A stretch of DNA of 64,000 bases from Pararge aegeria (lineage: Eukaryota; Arthropoda; Insecta; Lepidoptera; Nymphalidae), in the NCBI RefSeq assembly GCF_905163445.1, contig NC_053181.1:21550001-21614000 (forward strand), written 5' to 3'. Both the position numbers and the translations under genes were made by a program. Of the stretch, positions 22,023 to 32,093 are shown piece after piece (position 1 is the stretch's first letter; each line of letters begins with the position of its first letter). The notes below the pieces were generated by a model. The model was not told the origin of the DNA. It made no database searches and saw only the letters and a program-made list of their open reading frames with translations.

Positions 22023-22159
22023 CTGCAACAACAAAGTCACTGAATACCATTCTACTGCTTCCTCTTGACGTAAGCACATGGCAACGATACCTGGGTCACC
22101 TGTAAATTTTTGGTGGTCCATCTTTCTAAAAGGAAAATTATGAGCACCAACCTATTATT

Positions 22160-22298
22160 GCAGTAAAACTTCTTTAGGCGCGACTAGCGAGTAACGAAGA
22201 TTTTGACGGAAGTAACGCTTACGTCAGACGTCTGCGGAAACTCCGCTATTTAAAAATAATAATTTGGATTGGTCGTAAGTATATGTCATATATTGTAA
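22160..22298 (+). repeat. Dispersed repeat, copy 1
   Basis: Shares GTAAAAC, GCGACTAG(C/G)GAGTAAC, CAGACGTCTG, CGCTATTTAAAAATA and TTTGGATTGGTCGTAAGTAT with the reverse complement of 63845-63975. Confidence 0.65.
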
Positions 22299-22897
22299 AT
22301 AGCAAAGTGAATAAAAATTCAACAGTTTTTTGAAAATCTCGCAATATACTTGTTTATTTATTACTTTTGTAATAAATAAATTATTTATTTTCTGACGATT
22401 GCGACATTCTATTATATTCAATGACAAGGTATATTGACATGTGCTGATCTAACCTTCAATTTTCAACACTCAATTATTCTATTTAACAAATGAAAATATT
22501 TATAAAATGTGAAAGTATATATAATATATAATATGTATAAAATTCATCAATATAATTATAATGATGAATTTTAAATACAATATAAAATGAAATAGCGACT
22601 AAATGAAATGACGGAGTCCCAGGAACATTTTACTCTTTCATCAAAAAATAATAATAAAAGTTTTACTTCAATCGCGCGTAAAAGTTATACGCACACACTT
22701 TGTTTTAGGAAATTTGTGTTTCTTCGTGCCTTGGGGAGTACATTAAGCTGTCAGTCGGAGGAAAGGTCGGTTAATGTATTAATTGACAAACCAAGCAGAT
22801 TATTATTATACCTAACTGAAAAGGCATCTTCTACGTCAAAGTCTTTACACAGAGCAAAACTTTGAAGGACAAGCACGGAACACTTTCTACTACGAGT

Positions 22898-23038
22898 AAG
22901 CCTCATATCCCTGTAATCACATCAGCAAACACACCCTTCACACTGGAACACAGCATTGCAACAATGCTGCTTAGCGGCAGAAACAATCATGGTGGTAGTA
23001 CTTGTTGAAGCTCTGTCACAAAAAGCTCTATCACAACT
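22898..23038 (-). repeat. Repeat C fragment
   Basis: The minus strand contains TTTTTGTGACAGAGCTTCAA, CATGATTGTTTCTGCCGCTA and AGCAGCATTGTTGCAATGCT, then GTGTTCCAGTGTGAAGGGTG. Confidence 0.7.
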
Positions 23039-23484
23039 AAGTGTTAACCCCAACCTAAATTGTTTTGTACCTGGCATAAATGTTCGCAGACGCAGCAACA
23101 GATGACTTTTTTGCCATAATGCGTAACAAAGCAGCCTCTTCTACCGCGTTTACGTACCAGCGACAACGGCATTCTTAAGGTATTTGCTGCCAGATTCGAC
23201 TGCCCTATACTGTGCCACTGTGTGAGAGCAGCAATCGGGCGAGTGTAATGGTATTTATTTTAATTATTATTACTAATCAATACTAACTTAATGGTTAAGG
23301 AAAAATTGTAACTAATATACTAACAATCTATGGATGGAAAAGTCTGAATTAATATTAATGATTATTATTTTATAATCCTTGTAAAAGACTGACGTCCGGC
23401 ACTGGACACCCATGGGTTTATATTATGGTGATAAAATACCGAAAAGATTTTTATTAAGGTAGGTTGGCCATTAATATTGCTTAA
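23039..23484. other. Intronic sequence, nothing recognised
   Basis: No gene or shared repeat identified. Confidence 0.4.
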
Positions 23485-23797
23485 GTATCATCATCATCAT
23501 CATATCAACCCATTACCAGCCCACTACACGGCACAATGAAAAGGGTTGAAGGGCCATAGTCCACCTCGCTGGCCCAAGTGCCGATTTGCGAACTCCACAC
23601 ACCTTTGAGAACATTATGGAGAACTCTCAGGCATGCAGATTTCCTCACGATGTTTCACTTCACCGTTGAAGCTGATAGCTCGTGATATTTTAATTACTTA
23701 AAACGCACATAACTTTGAAAAGTCAAAGGTACGTGCTGGGAATCGAACTCGGCCCTCCTGAAACTTAAGTCACTACCCTCTTGGCTATCATCGCTAC
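23485..23797 (-). mobile_element. SINE-A, near full length
   Basis: Left end CATCATCATCATATCAACCC; centre CTCTCAGGCATGCAGATTTC and CTTCACCGTTGAAGC; minus-strand B box CGAGTTCGATTCCCAGC; head GATAGCCAAGAGGGTAGTGA. Confidence 0.87.
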
Positions 23798-23892
23798 ATC
23801 CTTTAGTTATAGTTATAAAATAGTGTTGATAAATGTTTTCTTTTTATATTCAGCATTGCTATTTCTTTTAGCTATTGCTTTTTTTATATTTA

Positions 23893-24080
23893 CTAGCTGT
23901 CCTGGCGAACTTCGTACCGCCAAACATTTTTTTTATGAATACAAAATTTTAATACTTTTTATCCTATTCCGGACTAAGAATAATCCCAAAAATCTAATAT
24001 CATAAAAATTGGTCCAGCCGTTCTTGAGTTATAAATGAGTTATAAATGTAACTAACACAACTTTATTTTATATATATAGA
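23893..24080 (+). mobile_element. Short RTE-like element
   Basis: Starts ACTAGCTGTCCTGGCGAACT and TCGTACCGCC, and ends TTGGTCCAGCCGTTCTTGAG, TATAAATGTAACTAACA and ATATATATAGATTA. This is the start and end arrangement of a widespread short lepidopteran retroelement repeat. Confidence 0.6.
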
Positions 24081-24314
24081 TTATCGTGGCATTACATCTT
24101 GTAAAAATTTAAGTTCGTTGGCTACAGTCAGAAAAGTGCAGCGGAAAGCTTCCAGGGCCGGTTATATTGATTTTATAAGAAAAACTTGACTGTCGTAAGA
24201 GTTTTGCAGAGAATTTTCGAAACTCACTGCCCTCTTGATCCAATATTTTGATAACGCTCTTCGGCGTTTATTTTGTATATTTTTCTCTCTTCTTTTTTCT
24301 TTCCTGTCAATAAA

Positions 24315-24490
24315 TCATGGTCGTATCGAGGCGGGCTACAATAGAACCCAAGAGGCCGGCCGATGCAAGATATCGCGCGAAATACAATTTATAATTAATG
24401 GTCGGTATTCCGGCATTTATTTCCATTCAATCCCGCGCCATTTCGAATGCGGAATCGTTATAGCGGAATTCGAGTCTGAATAAGATTAAT
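24315..24490. other. Unique mixed-composition segment
   Basis: Contains GGCCGGCCGATGCAAGATAT, TAATTAATGGTCGG and AGCGGAATTCGAG, with no repeat partner. Candidate conserved non-coding element; unproven. Confidence 0.22.
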
Positions 24491-24681
24491 GACCTTTGAC
24501 TTTTCGATTTTGAAAGAAAAAAAATCTTATTATGAGAAAATTTTGTCTGACCAATGTTTTTAAGCTCTCTCGATTTGCATTGCAAACATCCTTTTGTTAT
24601 TTGTAACCGAATTATGAAATGTATCATGGATATGAAAAATTAATGATACATAGAAGGTATGGGTACAAGTAGCAAACACTT

Positions 24682-25098
24682 TATCCATCCAAACTAATAT
24701 TATGAAGAGGAAAGATTTTTTGTTTGTTTGTTTGTACCCAATAGGCTCCGAAAGTACTGGACCGATTTTAACCATTTTTTATCTCTCTCTATATTTTTTG
24801 GTGGTGGGCTACATTAGTATCGCAGTATTAATTCTTACTTAAATAGATATTTTAATCGTCATGGGTATTTATATAACAGTAAAATTCATTCCAGTTTAAC
24901 TAAAAATCATCGTTTCTTTAAAAGATTTAGGACTACAGCTAAATAAAATAGTTATTTTTAAAAACTACGCCTGATTAAAAAAAAATATTAAAAATATCTT
25001 AAGAACTACATCTTAATTGAATACCACACAACTCCCACATAAATAGGGATGCTTTAAAACCAAAAACAAACGCGGAGGAAGTCGCGGGCAACAACTAC
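24682..25098 (+). mobile_element. Lep1-like non-autonomous Helitron
   Basis: The 5' end has TCCATCCAAACTAATATTAT and GAAGAGGAAAGATTTTT, then a GTTT microsatellite (TTTGTTTGTTTGTTTGTA), and CAATAGGCTCCGAAAGTACT before GGACCGATTTTAA. The 3' end is GCGGAGGAAGTCGCGGGCAA. This is the known layout of Lep1 Helitrons in Lepidoptera, which carry a GTTT repeat. No ORF. Confidence 0.75.
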
Positions 25099-25287
25099 TG
25101 GTATAATATGCGGAAGATTTAATTATGGTTTTCTGTAAATTGGCTGAAATATAACGATGTATGTTAAAGATGTCATACCGACTTGCTCGACTGGCGCACG
25201 CCGCGAGAATGATTGATGATACTTAAAAATAATTTACTACATATTTAAAGTAATCATTAGTGTCCACAAAAAAGTCCGGGAGGCTAT

Positions 25288-25356
25288 ATGTCATCAGTCA
25301 TCTGATGGGGCTATGGCGATGTGTGTATTGTCGTAGTTTATTTATTTATTTATATG
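25288..25356 (+). mobile_element. SINE-B 3' end, internally deleted
   Basis: CAGTCATCTGATGGGGCTAT and GGCGATGTGTGTATTGTCGT with a TTTA tail; about 40 bp of the usual body is missing. Confidence 0.75.
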
Positions 25357-25554
25357 TCTAACTGTTAAGTCACAATAACCGCTTTTGTTATAATTTGTGA
25401 ATCATAACAGGGGTACAAACCAAAGATTATGACATTCTTATCATGATATTAAACCTTATCCAAATAATATCCAAAAAATAAATTGTACCTATATTTTTGA
25501 AGTTATGACGCGTAAAGAAATACTAAGAATAAGAAAAATGCGGCGGGCCGCCCG

Positions 25555-25810
25555 GCTAAGATATTAAAACCAATAATAACAGATTTGGTGAACACGCAAT
25601 TGTGCGGGTCAACTTTTATAATATAATTATTACCACATATCATATATGTGCTTATCGTAAATTATTGAAAATGAATGTAGCTTTCATTATACTGTGTCAC
25701 TTCGTTCATTAAAACCGTACAAAAATCGTTTTCAGTTTTTTTCGCTCAGACAGACAAACAGATGCGGCGGGGAACTTTGTTTTAAAATATGTTAGGATTT
25801 CATCTTTACA
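25555..25810 (+). mobile_element. Retroelement-like fragment
   Basis: CGCTCAGACAGACAAACAGA followed by TGCGGCGGGGAACTTTGTTT is a recurrent lepidopteran retroelement 3' motif. The left boundary is uncertain. Confidence 0.4.
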
Positions 25811-26284
25811 TACTACAACACACGGAACTTCGAAAATACGTTCTCTACGAACGTTTTACTTCGACAATAGAACCTCCTCATACGTTATTATAAAAGTCAA
25901 TAATAACGTGATCATATAATAAAAATAGTTGAAAAAACTTTCCCGGTTCTTATTAAACTCAAAGCTCTACCTGCAACTACTTATATTAAACTTCAGCTTT
26001 AATCTCAAGGGATCGGATTATAGACTCTGAAACTTGCGAGTAAGCTTCGAAGAGATCATAGACTTTTATTACCTTTTTAAAGGGAGGATTTTTCTCAGTA
26101 CAAACTTTAGGTTCTCAATCCAGATTATAAACTAACATAATTAAAATTTGAGTTTATTAATTCAATATCTCGCCTGGTGTTTGTCTCACACCACTTATCT
26201 CTATTACTTATGTCTCTGTTTTTTTAGTATTGTTTCTATGTGTTTTGTTGCTATATAGTAATTCTGTCTATCAGTCTATGTGGT
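25811..26284. other. Intronic sequence, nothing recognised
   Basis: No gene or repeat identified. Confidence 0.4.
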
Positions 26285-26402
26285 AGAGGGCTAACTGTTA
26301 GGGTATAGCAGTTATAATAAACCTCCTTTTCTTATCGGTGTTTGCGCGATATCCTTTCGGAATGCCAAATCATTTGACGGCACGTCTTTGTTACGGGGAA
26401 GT
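26285..26402 (-). mobile_element. SINE-D internal fragment
   Basis: GAGGGCTAACTGTTAGGGTA, TAGCAGTTATAATAAACC, GCGCGATATCCTTTCGGAAT and GACGGCACGTCTTTGTTACG correspond to the middle of SINE-D. Confidence 0.6.
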
Positions 26403-26479
26403 GTAAAATGGGTTCCCCGGGTGAAGCTGACGAGAGGGACATGCCGTGATGGTTTATAGTTCGATTCTCCCTCTTCTAA

Positions 26480-26525
26480 AGGGGGTAAGTTTCTTATAAC
26501 CTCCGTTATAAGAAACTTACCCCCT
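26480..26525. repeat. Perfect hairpin, 21-bp arms, 4-nt loop
   Basis: GGGGGTAAGTTTCTTATAAC is followed by CTCC and then its exact reverse complement. One further A/T pair closes the base. No repeat partner. Confidence 0.9.
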
Positions 26526-26619
26526 ATAAAATAAATAAGATCGTAGCTTTGAGGAGCTCTTAACTTAGTAAACTGTCTCCATCGGCTTCTACTGGAGTCC
26601 GTCAGACAAAATTACCATT

Positions 26620-26860
26620 GAGTCTTGATCTACCATTTCTCTCTTGGGAACATAGTGCAGTGTTTTCTCCTTGGCTTCTGGACCAGACATTTTAGACCAG
26701 AGTTATTTATAGCCCCAAGGGCGCTGTAGCCTCTTCCATCCAGTTTCCCGGACGGGTGTATGGATCTCCCGCCACTGATCGGTCGCCAGAGCCTCGTCTG
26801 TCGTCTAGCAGAAAGCACCACAAGTAGTTGAGGTTGGCATTTGGGGTTCACTAGGTGTTA
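26620..26860. other. Unclassified mixed-composition segment
   Basis: A 73-codon minus-strand frame covers it (RRQTRLWRPISGGRSIHPSG) but it shows no domain. GC content is above the local level. It might be a decayed transposon; nothing in the window confirms this. Confidence 0.2.
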
Positions 26861-26944
26861 TCGTCATTCTTTAGCTTACTGCCTAGTCTGCCTTAGTACA
26901 TAAGTACGTTGGTTTAAGTTTGCGTGTTTCCTACATCCTAAACA

Positions 26945-27015
26945 TTATTCTAGCCACATAGTGAAAACTGGGATTCAAACCCTCTCTCTTAGAGACCAGA
27001 ATGTGAGCCACTGCA
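26945..27015 (-). mobile_element. tRNA-like SINE head, unassigned family
   Basis: Minus strand: GTGCAGTGGCTCACATTCTG (A-box region) and GGGTTTGAATCCCAG (B box). Confidence 0.45.
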
Positions 27016-27593
27016 CCTTTAATCAATTGATTCCATTAAGCGTCATACATGAAGCCTATTTATTGAAGGGGACAAGGTAATGTGTAGCGCCATTTACATG
27101 ATTATGCGAACATGTTTGCGCCGTCCGTAAACACTGTTCACGATAGGCAGTAAAACCAACATCCTTATATACTGCAATAACCATTCTACGGGCCCGGCGA
27201 GCCGCGCGGGCCCAGTAACAAGCTTCGCGCGGTAATGGCTAAATAATACGTTCTGTTTATATCAGCGTTGGGACTATTCTTAGAAAAAAAAATACCTAAC
27301 AAATGAACCCGCTGGCATAAAAGTCTGCTACACTTGGAACTATAGGGAACATTTTCTTTTTCAAACTTTCTTTTTTTATAGGTATAATTGATGGATCAAG
27401 AAAATGACAATGGAAAATTAAAACGATTGCCTATTAACAAAGTAACACGTCGCAGGCAAGCTAGGAACACCTCCCGCAATGTTTTTTCTATTTTTCATTT
27501 TAATATTTGTACATTTTACACTTAAACTTCTCCTCACGTGGACTTTTACATATTATGTACTTTTTTTAATTTTGTACTTATCATATTAAATTA

Positions 27594-27972
27594 CTACTAG
27601 CGGTCCCTCGCGACTTCGTCTGCGTATAAGTAAAGTAAAAGATAGACAAGTGCTTCCGACTTCCTCAGAATTTTCTCTTTCTGGTTTGGTGGGAGGCTTT
27701 GGTCGTGGCTAGTTACCACCCTACCGACAAAGACGTGCCGACAAAGCGATTTAGTGTTATATACTTATTGGGACATTATTAATTGCTATGCTTCTTTTGG
27801 CTCCAGTGTGATGATATATATATATAGCCTAGCCTATAGCCTTTCTCGATATATAGGCTATCAAGTTTTCAATGTTTAAAAAAATTTTTTTTCAATAGGA
27901 CCAGTAGTTCCTGAGATCATCGCGTTCAAGTAAACAATAAAAGCAAACTCTTTATATATTAATAAATAAGAT
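27594..27972 (+). mobile_element. RTE-like element with SINE-D fragment inside
   Basis: Starts CTAGCGGTCCCTCGCGACTT and CGTCTGCG. It ends with TATAGCCTTTCTCGATATAT, AGGACCAGTAGTTCCTGAGA and AACAATAAAAGCAAACTCTT. The middle, 27660-27765, is a plus-strand SINE-D piece (TGGTTTGGTGGGAGGCTTTG, GACAAAGACGTGCCG). Confidence 0.6.
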
Positions 27973-28117
27973 TGACAGTATTACTAGATTTGCTTACTAA
28001 TTAATCTATAGATTACGGATAGATTGAATAACTATAGAAAATGTACACTATTAATTTATGCGAAAAAAAAGTTCACATGGTGCATATTATTAGTATGTAT
28101 CTTCTAGTAGTAGTAGA

Positions 28118-28184
28118 GATTTTGTGACCGAGCTCGTCCGGGGTGCTACCACGCTGCTTATTTCTGCCTCTAAGCAGCATTGTT
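28118..28184 (+). repeat. Repeat C, left half, interrupted
   Basis: AGATTTTGTGACCGAGCTCG, GCTACCACGCTGCTTATTTC and TAAGCAGCATTGTT match repeat C up to the insertion point. Confidence 0.8.
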
Positions 28185-28406
28185 TCTGAGCCAAGGCCGT
28201 GGGTTCGATTCCCACAACTGAACAATGTTTGTGTGATGAACATGAATGTTTTTCAGTGTTGGATGTTTATCTATATATAAAACGTATTTATGTATATTAT
28301 TCATATAATTATTCATCAGTTATCTTAGTACCCATAACACAAGCTATGCTTACTTTGGAGCTCGATGGCGATGTGTGTATTGTCGTAGTATATACTCGTA
28401 TAGTAT
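28185..28406 (+). mobile_element. SINE-B inserted in repeat C, 5'-truncated
   Basis: Starts inside the tRNA-like head (TCTGAGCCAAGGCCGTGGGT, B box GGGTTCGATTCCCAC) and runs through GTACCCATAACACAAGC to GTGTGTATTGTCGTAGTATA. ATTGTT at 28179-28184 and 28407-28412 is the likely target-site duplication. The A box is missing. Confidence 0.85.
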
Positions 28407-28592
28407 ATTGTTGCAATTCTGTGTTCGGGTCTGCAGGGCCGGGCGTCGTTGTCGGTGAAATTATTGGCATAAGAAGCTTAACACATACTCCTCATATTGA
28501 TGGACATAGTAAGACGTGTTCCTTGCATGCCCCGCGAAATGTTGCTTTGTTCATATGCGATAGTTTTTCATTCACCATCAGGTAGTCTATCT
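28407..28592 (+). repeat. Repeat C, right half
   Basis: Resumes with TTGTTGCAATTCTGTGTTCG, then GTCGGTGAAATTATTGGCA, TAACACATACTCCTCATATT, GATGGACATAG and TTGCATGCCCCGCGAAATGT, matching 62056-62215. Confidence 0.8.
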
Positions 28593-29744
28593 ACTTAGTC
28601 CGTCAATTTTTAATATGAAAAAAAAAGATATTATAAACTGCGTTGCAAAATATTGTACATCGAATCCGGGATCTTCCGAAAAGAAAGTTATAACATTATT
28701 GTGCCACGGTCTCCACAAATGACCCCTGACCTAACTAAACAAGTCGTCCGTCCGTCGCTTATGCCTTGCGTTGCGCAAATATTTGCGAGTCCCAAAACTG
28801 CGGGCTAGTTTGAATTTCATCGGACCCTTGTTGACCCCGTTGGCGTAGTTGGTGAATTGATATATAGCTTTGATGGATTTACTTTTTGTTTGGACCCTGG
28901 AGGGCAGTTTAAACACCATTGTGTTTCGAGTGTGTATGTGAAATGTGTTTTAATTAAACTGTTCTATTTCGTTGATTCCTTACGCAAATATAGTTGTGCT
29001 AGTTTTTTAGTTTAACATAAATATCTCTTAAATAGTTAGCCCTTGACTGGTAAGTAATGATGCCTTCTAAAATGGTAACGAGCTTATAGTGGTTTTATAA
29101 ACGGCATGGTGATTTTGTTTATTTTTATGCCAAGAAGTCTTTGTTGGTAAGGTGGTAACTAGCCTCCCGAAGACATCCGGATTTTTAATTAACGATTGCG
29201 TCACCGCAAACTCCCCATGAGCTATATGTATACAATTGGCGTCCTTATCGCTAGAAAGCGATTTCTGCCAGACAACCAGACGGTAGAAAACATATTCAGT
29301 GACAGGTTATGAATGTAACAATAAAATATTAACTGCTGAGTATATATCATAGTAGCTTGCTAATCCTAATCTACATATCCTTTTGAACTGTATTCTTCTC
29401 TTTTTCATCTTTAGACACAACCCTACCTTAAATAACGCTTTGAATTCCTTGTCCCGCGTTCTTAGCGACCTGCCAGTCAGAATTTACTAAGAATTTTAAA
29501 GTGTAACTCTCAAAGCTACTCGGAATTCTTCACTATTAAAGTTCCGCTGTGGAATGCACTCCCTGATGATATTCGTCTATATATTTATATGCGTATTTAT
29601 AATATATATATAAGTGTCGGAAGAAAAAGTCGGAAAAGAGTAGATCGTTGATTTATATACGCGAGGTGAAATCTTAATGAAATTTAATTTATAACATTAT
29701 AATATCAAGTTTAAAAGTTACTAAATTGTAATGAATTATAGTCC
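28593..29744. other. Intronic sequence with a short SINE-D scrap
   Basis: AAGTCTTTGTTGGTAAGGTG and GTAACTAGCCTCCCGAAG at 29129-29175 are a minus-strand SINE-D fragment. Otherwise nothing recognised. Confidence 0.4.
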
Positions 29745-30285
29745 ATTCAGAGTTGAGGGGAGGCCTAGGGGGGCCGAGGCGCCATCTTCAGTATCGCTGA
29801 CAAGCTGGTTTGTGCATCATGCATTCTTGAATCGTGGTGGATCATTGCGGATTCTATACAAGTTTATAGAATAGTGAAGTGAATTTGGTGTCGCGAACCC
29901 GTTTCTCTGTTTAGTAGTTCAATTTCATATAGTACAATATTGTAACTGCAGAATTAAATTGTATGAAACGGTGTACATTGTTTAGTGCTTGTATTTAACC
30001 CCATGGAGGCTCACTAGAACCGTGAACGAAAACGGCGATGTGGAGTTTTTTTCTTTTTCTAATATCATCTTAATTATTAATAGTTTCCACTTTAGGGTGT
30101 TAATTTAGGTATAGTTTTGTTTTAATTACGATTTTCCGTCTCTTATGTAAATTACTTTCTTTTAGGTAACCTCGAAGAGATCACTTGTAGTGCCTTTTGC
30201 CTGTAACATTAAAGTGTATACTAAGTTTTTTCTGTGCGACGTAATAAAGATGTCTTAATAAAAATAATAAAAATAAAATAGATCT
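29745..30285 (+). mobile_element. Probable LINE 3' UTR or retroposed transcript end
   Basis: The right part has AACCTCGAAGAGATCACTTG and TAGTGCCTTTTGCCTG. It ends CGTAATAAAGATGTC with an A-rich tail at 30243-30280. The agagatcnctt...gcctttt motif is the stem-loop region of a lepidopteran non-LTR 3' UTR, also seen at 43392 and 54451. The GC-rich left part (GAGGCCTAGGGGGGCCGAGG) is of unknown origin. Confidence 0.45.
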
Positions 30286-30306
30286 CTTGTCACATAGTCC
30301 ACGCGC

Positions 30307-30331
30307 CATCATACCAGCGACTGGTATGATG
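30307..30331. repeat. Perfect hairpin, 11-bp arms
   Basis: CATCATACCAG, loop CGA, CTGGTATGATG. Confidence 0.85.
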
Positions 30332-30524
30332 TGATCTGTCCACCTCTTTTGGGCTCGACCAGCGCTGTTCTATATACTCGTATTTAAAACCATATACTAA
30401 CCTCATGATCTCTGGTCAAATATTTATTTACTAAAGCCACGATGTATTAACTCAGTATAAATCTTCTAAAACATCAAGTGAGTGTTTTAGTAGCTCGAGT
30501 AAGCCGCATCATTAAGACGAGACG

Positions 30525-30725
30525 ACGCAATTAAGGGCAGCTACTGATCAAGTCATATTTACTCGCGTTAATTCCCCCCCACCCGTGTGCACTCCCTAAT
30601 TGCTTGCTTAGTGAATTATTTCGTGTGAACAGATTAATGAGGCGCTCGCTACATCCAGCTGCCACCTACTGGCATCGGAAAACGAGCGAGCTACGAGCAA
30701 TAAAGGAAGCTTTGAACTGGTTCGT
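30525..30725. promoter_or_regulatory. Candidate conserved non-coding element
   Basis: Unique, mixed-composition, non-coding stretch with several homeodomain-like cores: CGCGTTAATTC, CCCTAATTGCTTG, GTGAATTATTTCG and CAGATTAATGAGG. Long introns of neural genes often hold enhancers, but conservation was not tested. Confidence 0.28.
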
Positions 30726-31720
30726 CTTTCTACTGTTCAGACCTGAATCAGGCGACAGTCTCTAAAGAACTGACATCATACTCGCTGTGGATATCTATTG
30801 CTTTTCCCGTGGAGACTGGCGCAATCTTTGCACGTGGAATTCCGCTATAACCATCAACAAACCTGAGTGGAATACGCGATAATTTTGCTTCAGTTCTGAA
30901 GGTTTTTTTCGTTAGTAAATATACTCTATCGTTATCAGGTTTACAAGTGTTATAAAACATTGTTTTTGATTATTGAATTTAATTGTGAGTTACTATTTCT
31001 GCCTGCGACTTTTAACGCTACATACTCTGTACACTTTCGCTTTTGAAAGTTGCTGTCAAAAGACAACTCAACGAATTCTTTTTCGTAATTCGTACAAATC
31101 CTAACAGATTTCATGATAACTGATCCAACCGCCCGCTCGCTCTGAAGAGATTATAATCTTAATATCCATGTATAAATCATATGCAAAACGTTTTTTTAAA
31201 GAATAAAATCGTCATTATGATGAGCTTTGTACAAGTAGGACAAAAAAAGAGACCAACAAACGCACTTTGACATTTAAAACGTGTAACCGAATTACGAACA
31301 TGTTTATTTCGGTTTTCATTAACACGTTGTATAATATTTTACTAGGGTTCAAATTTCTATACGACTTCTGTACAATTACACTTAACCTGAATAATATTTA
31401 ACGACTGCATATGTACATTATTGTGATTCCTATCCAATATCATAATAAATGGGAGTGACTTTATTGCAACAGTCTGCTAATTTTTAATAAAATTTCCCTC
31501 TCTCTACACCGCAGCCAGAAATTTAATTAGGACAAAAGTCTCCAGCAGCGACCGCACCTGTTGGCGGGAAAAACAATTTCCGAACCAAATCCGGCTCGAA
31601 GGAGCATAAAAAGGTATAACGGATCCTCGCTTACCTTTTGTCCGTCTGTTGAGAGGCAATTTTCTGGTCGAATCCTATAGATTAGGTGAGATAACGGTCC
31701 AATAAACCTCACTTGGAGAC
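30726..31720. other. Intronic sequence, nothing recognised
   Basis: Short open frames show no domain or splice support. Confidence 0.4.
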
Positions 31721-31947
31721 GTGATAGCTTGATACTATGATCGGTTAAATCATGATCAGAAAGTCGGTAGTTCGAGTCGTGGTCAGGCATCAATTGGGTA
31801 CGAGTATTTAAATATGGTCTATTTATCTTTATAATAATATTGCCCACTGGTCCAGCGTCGTGGAGTACGGTCTTAACCCCTTCTCATTACCACATTGGTG
31901 GTAAGTGAGCCGTGCCCTGTGGTGGGCCGGTAATGTTTTGATATGAT
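31721..31947 (+). mobile_element. SINE-A-like element with degenerate head
   Basis: The head is degenerate (GTGATAGCTTGATACTATGA; B box GGTAGTTCGAGTCGTGG). The 3' end is clear: GTCCAGCGTCGTGGAGTACG, TTAACCCCTTCTCATT and GTGGTGGGCCGGTAATGTTT. Confidence 0.7.
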
Positions 31948-32093
31948 AAATATTATGAATGTGAAAGTGTGTTTGTTTATTTCTTTGTCTTTCCTTTATG
32001 CCCAATAAAGTTGAGTTTTAGCAAAGAGTTAGTGGACAGGACGGACGTTCTAAGTTTAATAAAAGCGGTCGAAGAACGCGCCCGACAGCTAGT
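31948..32093 (+). mobile_element. Short Lep1-like Helitron
   Basis: ATATTATGAATGTGAAAGTG, TGTTTGTTTATTTC and AGAACGCGCCCGACAGCTAG give the two ends of a Lep1-like element with most of the middle lost. It abuts the SINE-A tail. Confidence 0.6.

Noticed and set aside
21825..22121. Three long open frames on both strands around the Ig1 exon
   Set aside because: They are arginine/alanine-rich shadows caused by the GC-rich exon. The minus frame giving LPNGTL and VYRC, bounded by splice sites, is the real one.
26630..26851. 73-codon minus-strand frame
   Set aside because: It is arginine- and glycine-rich without a known domain and has no splice or start support.
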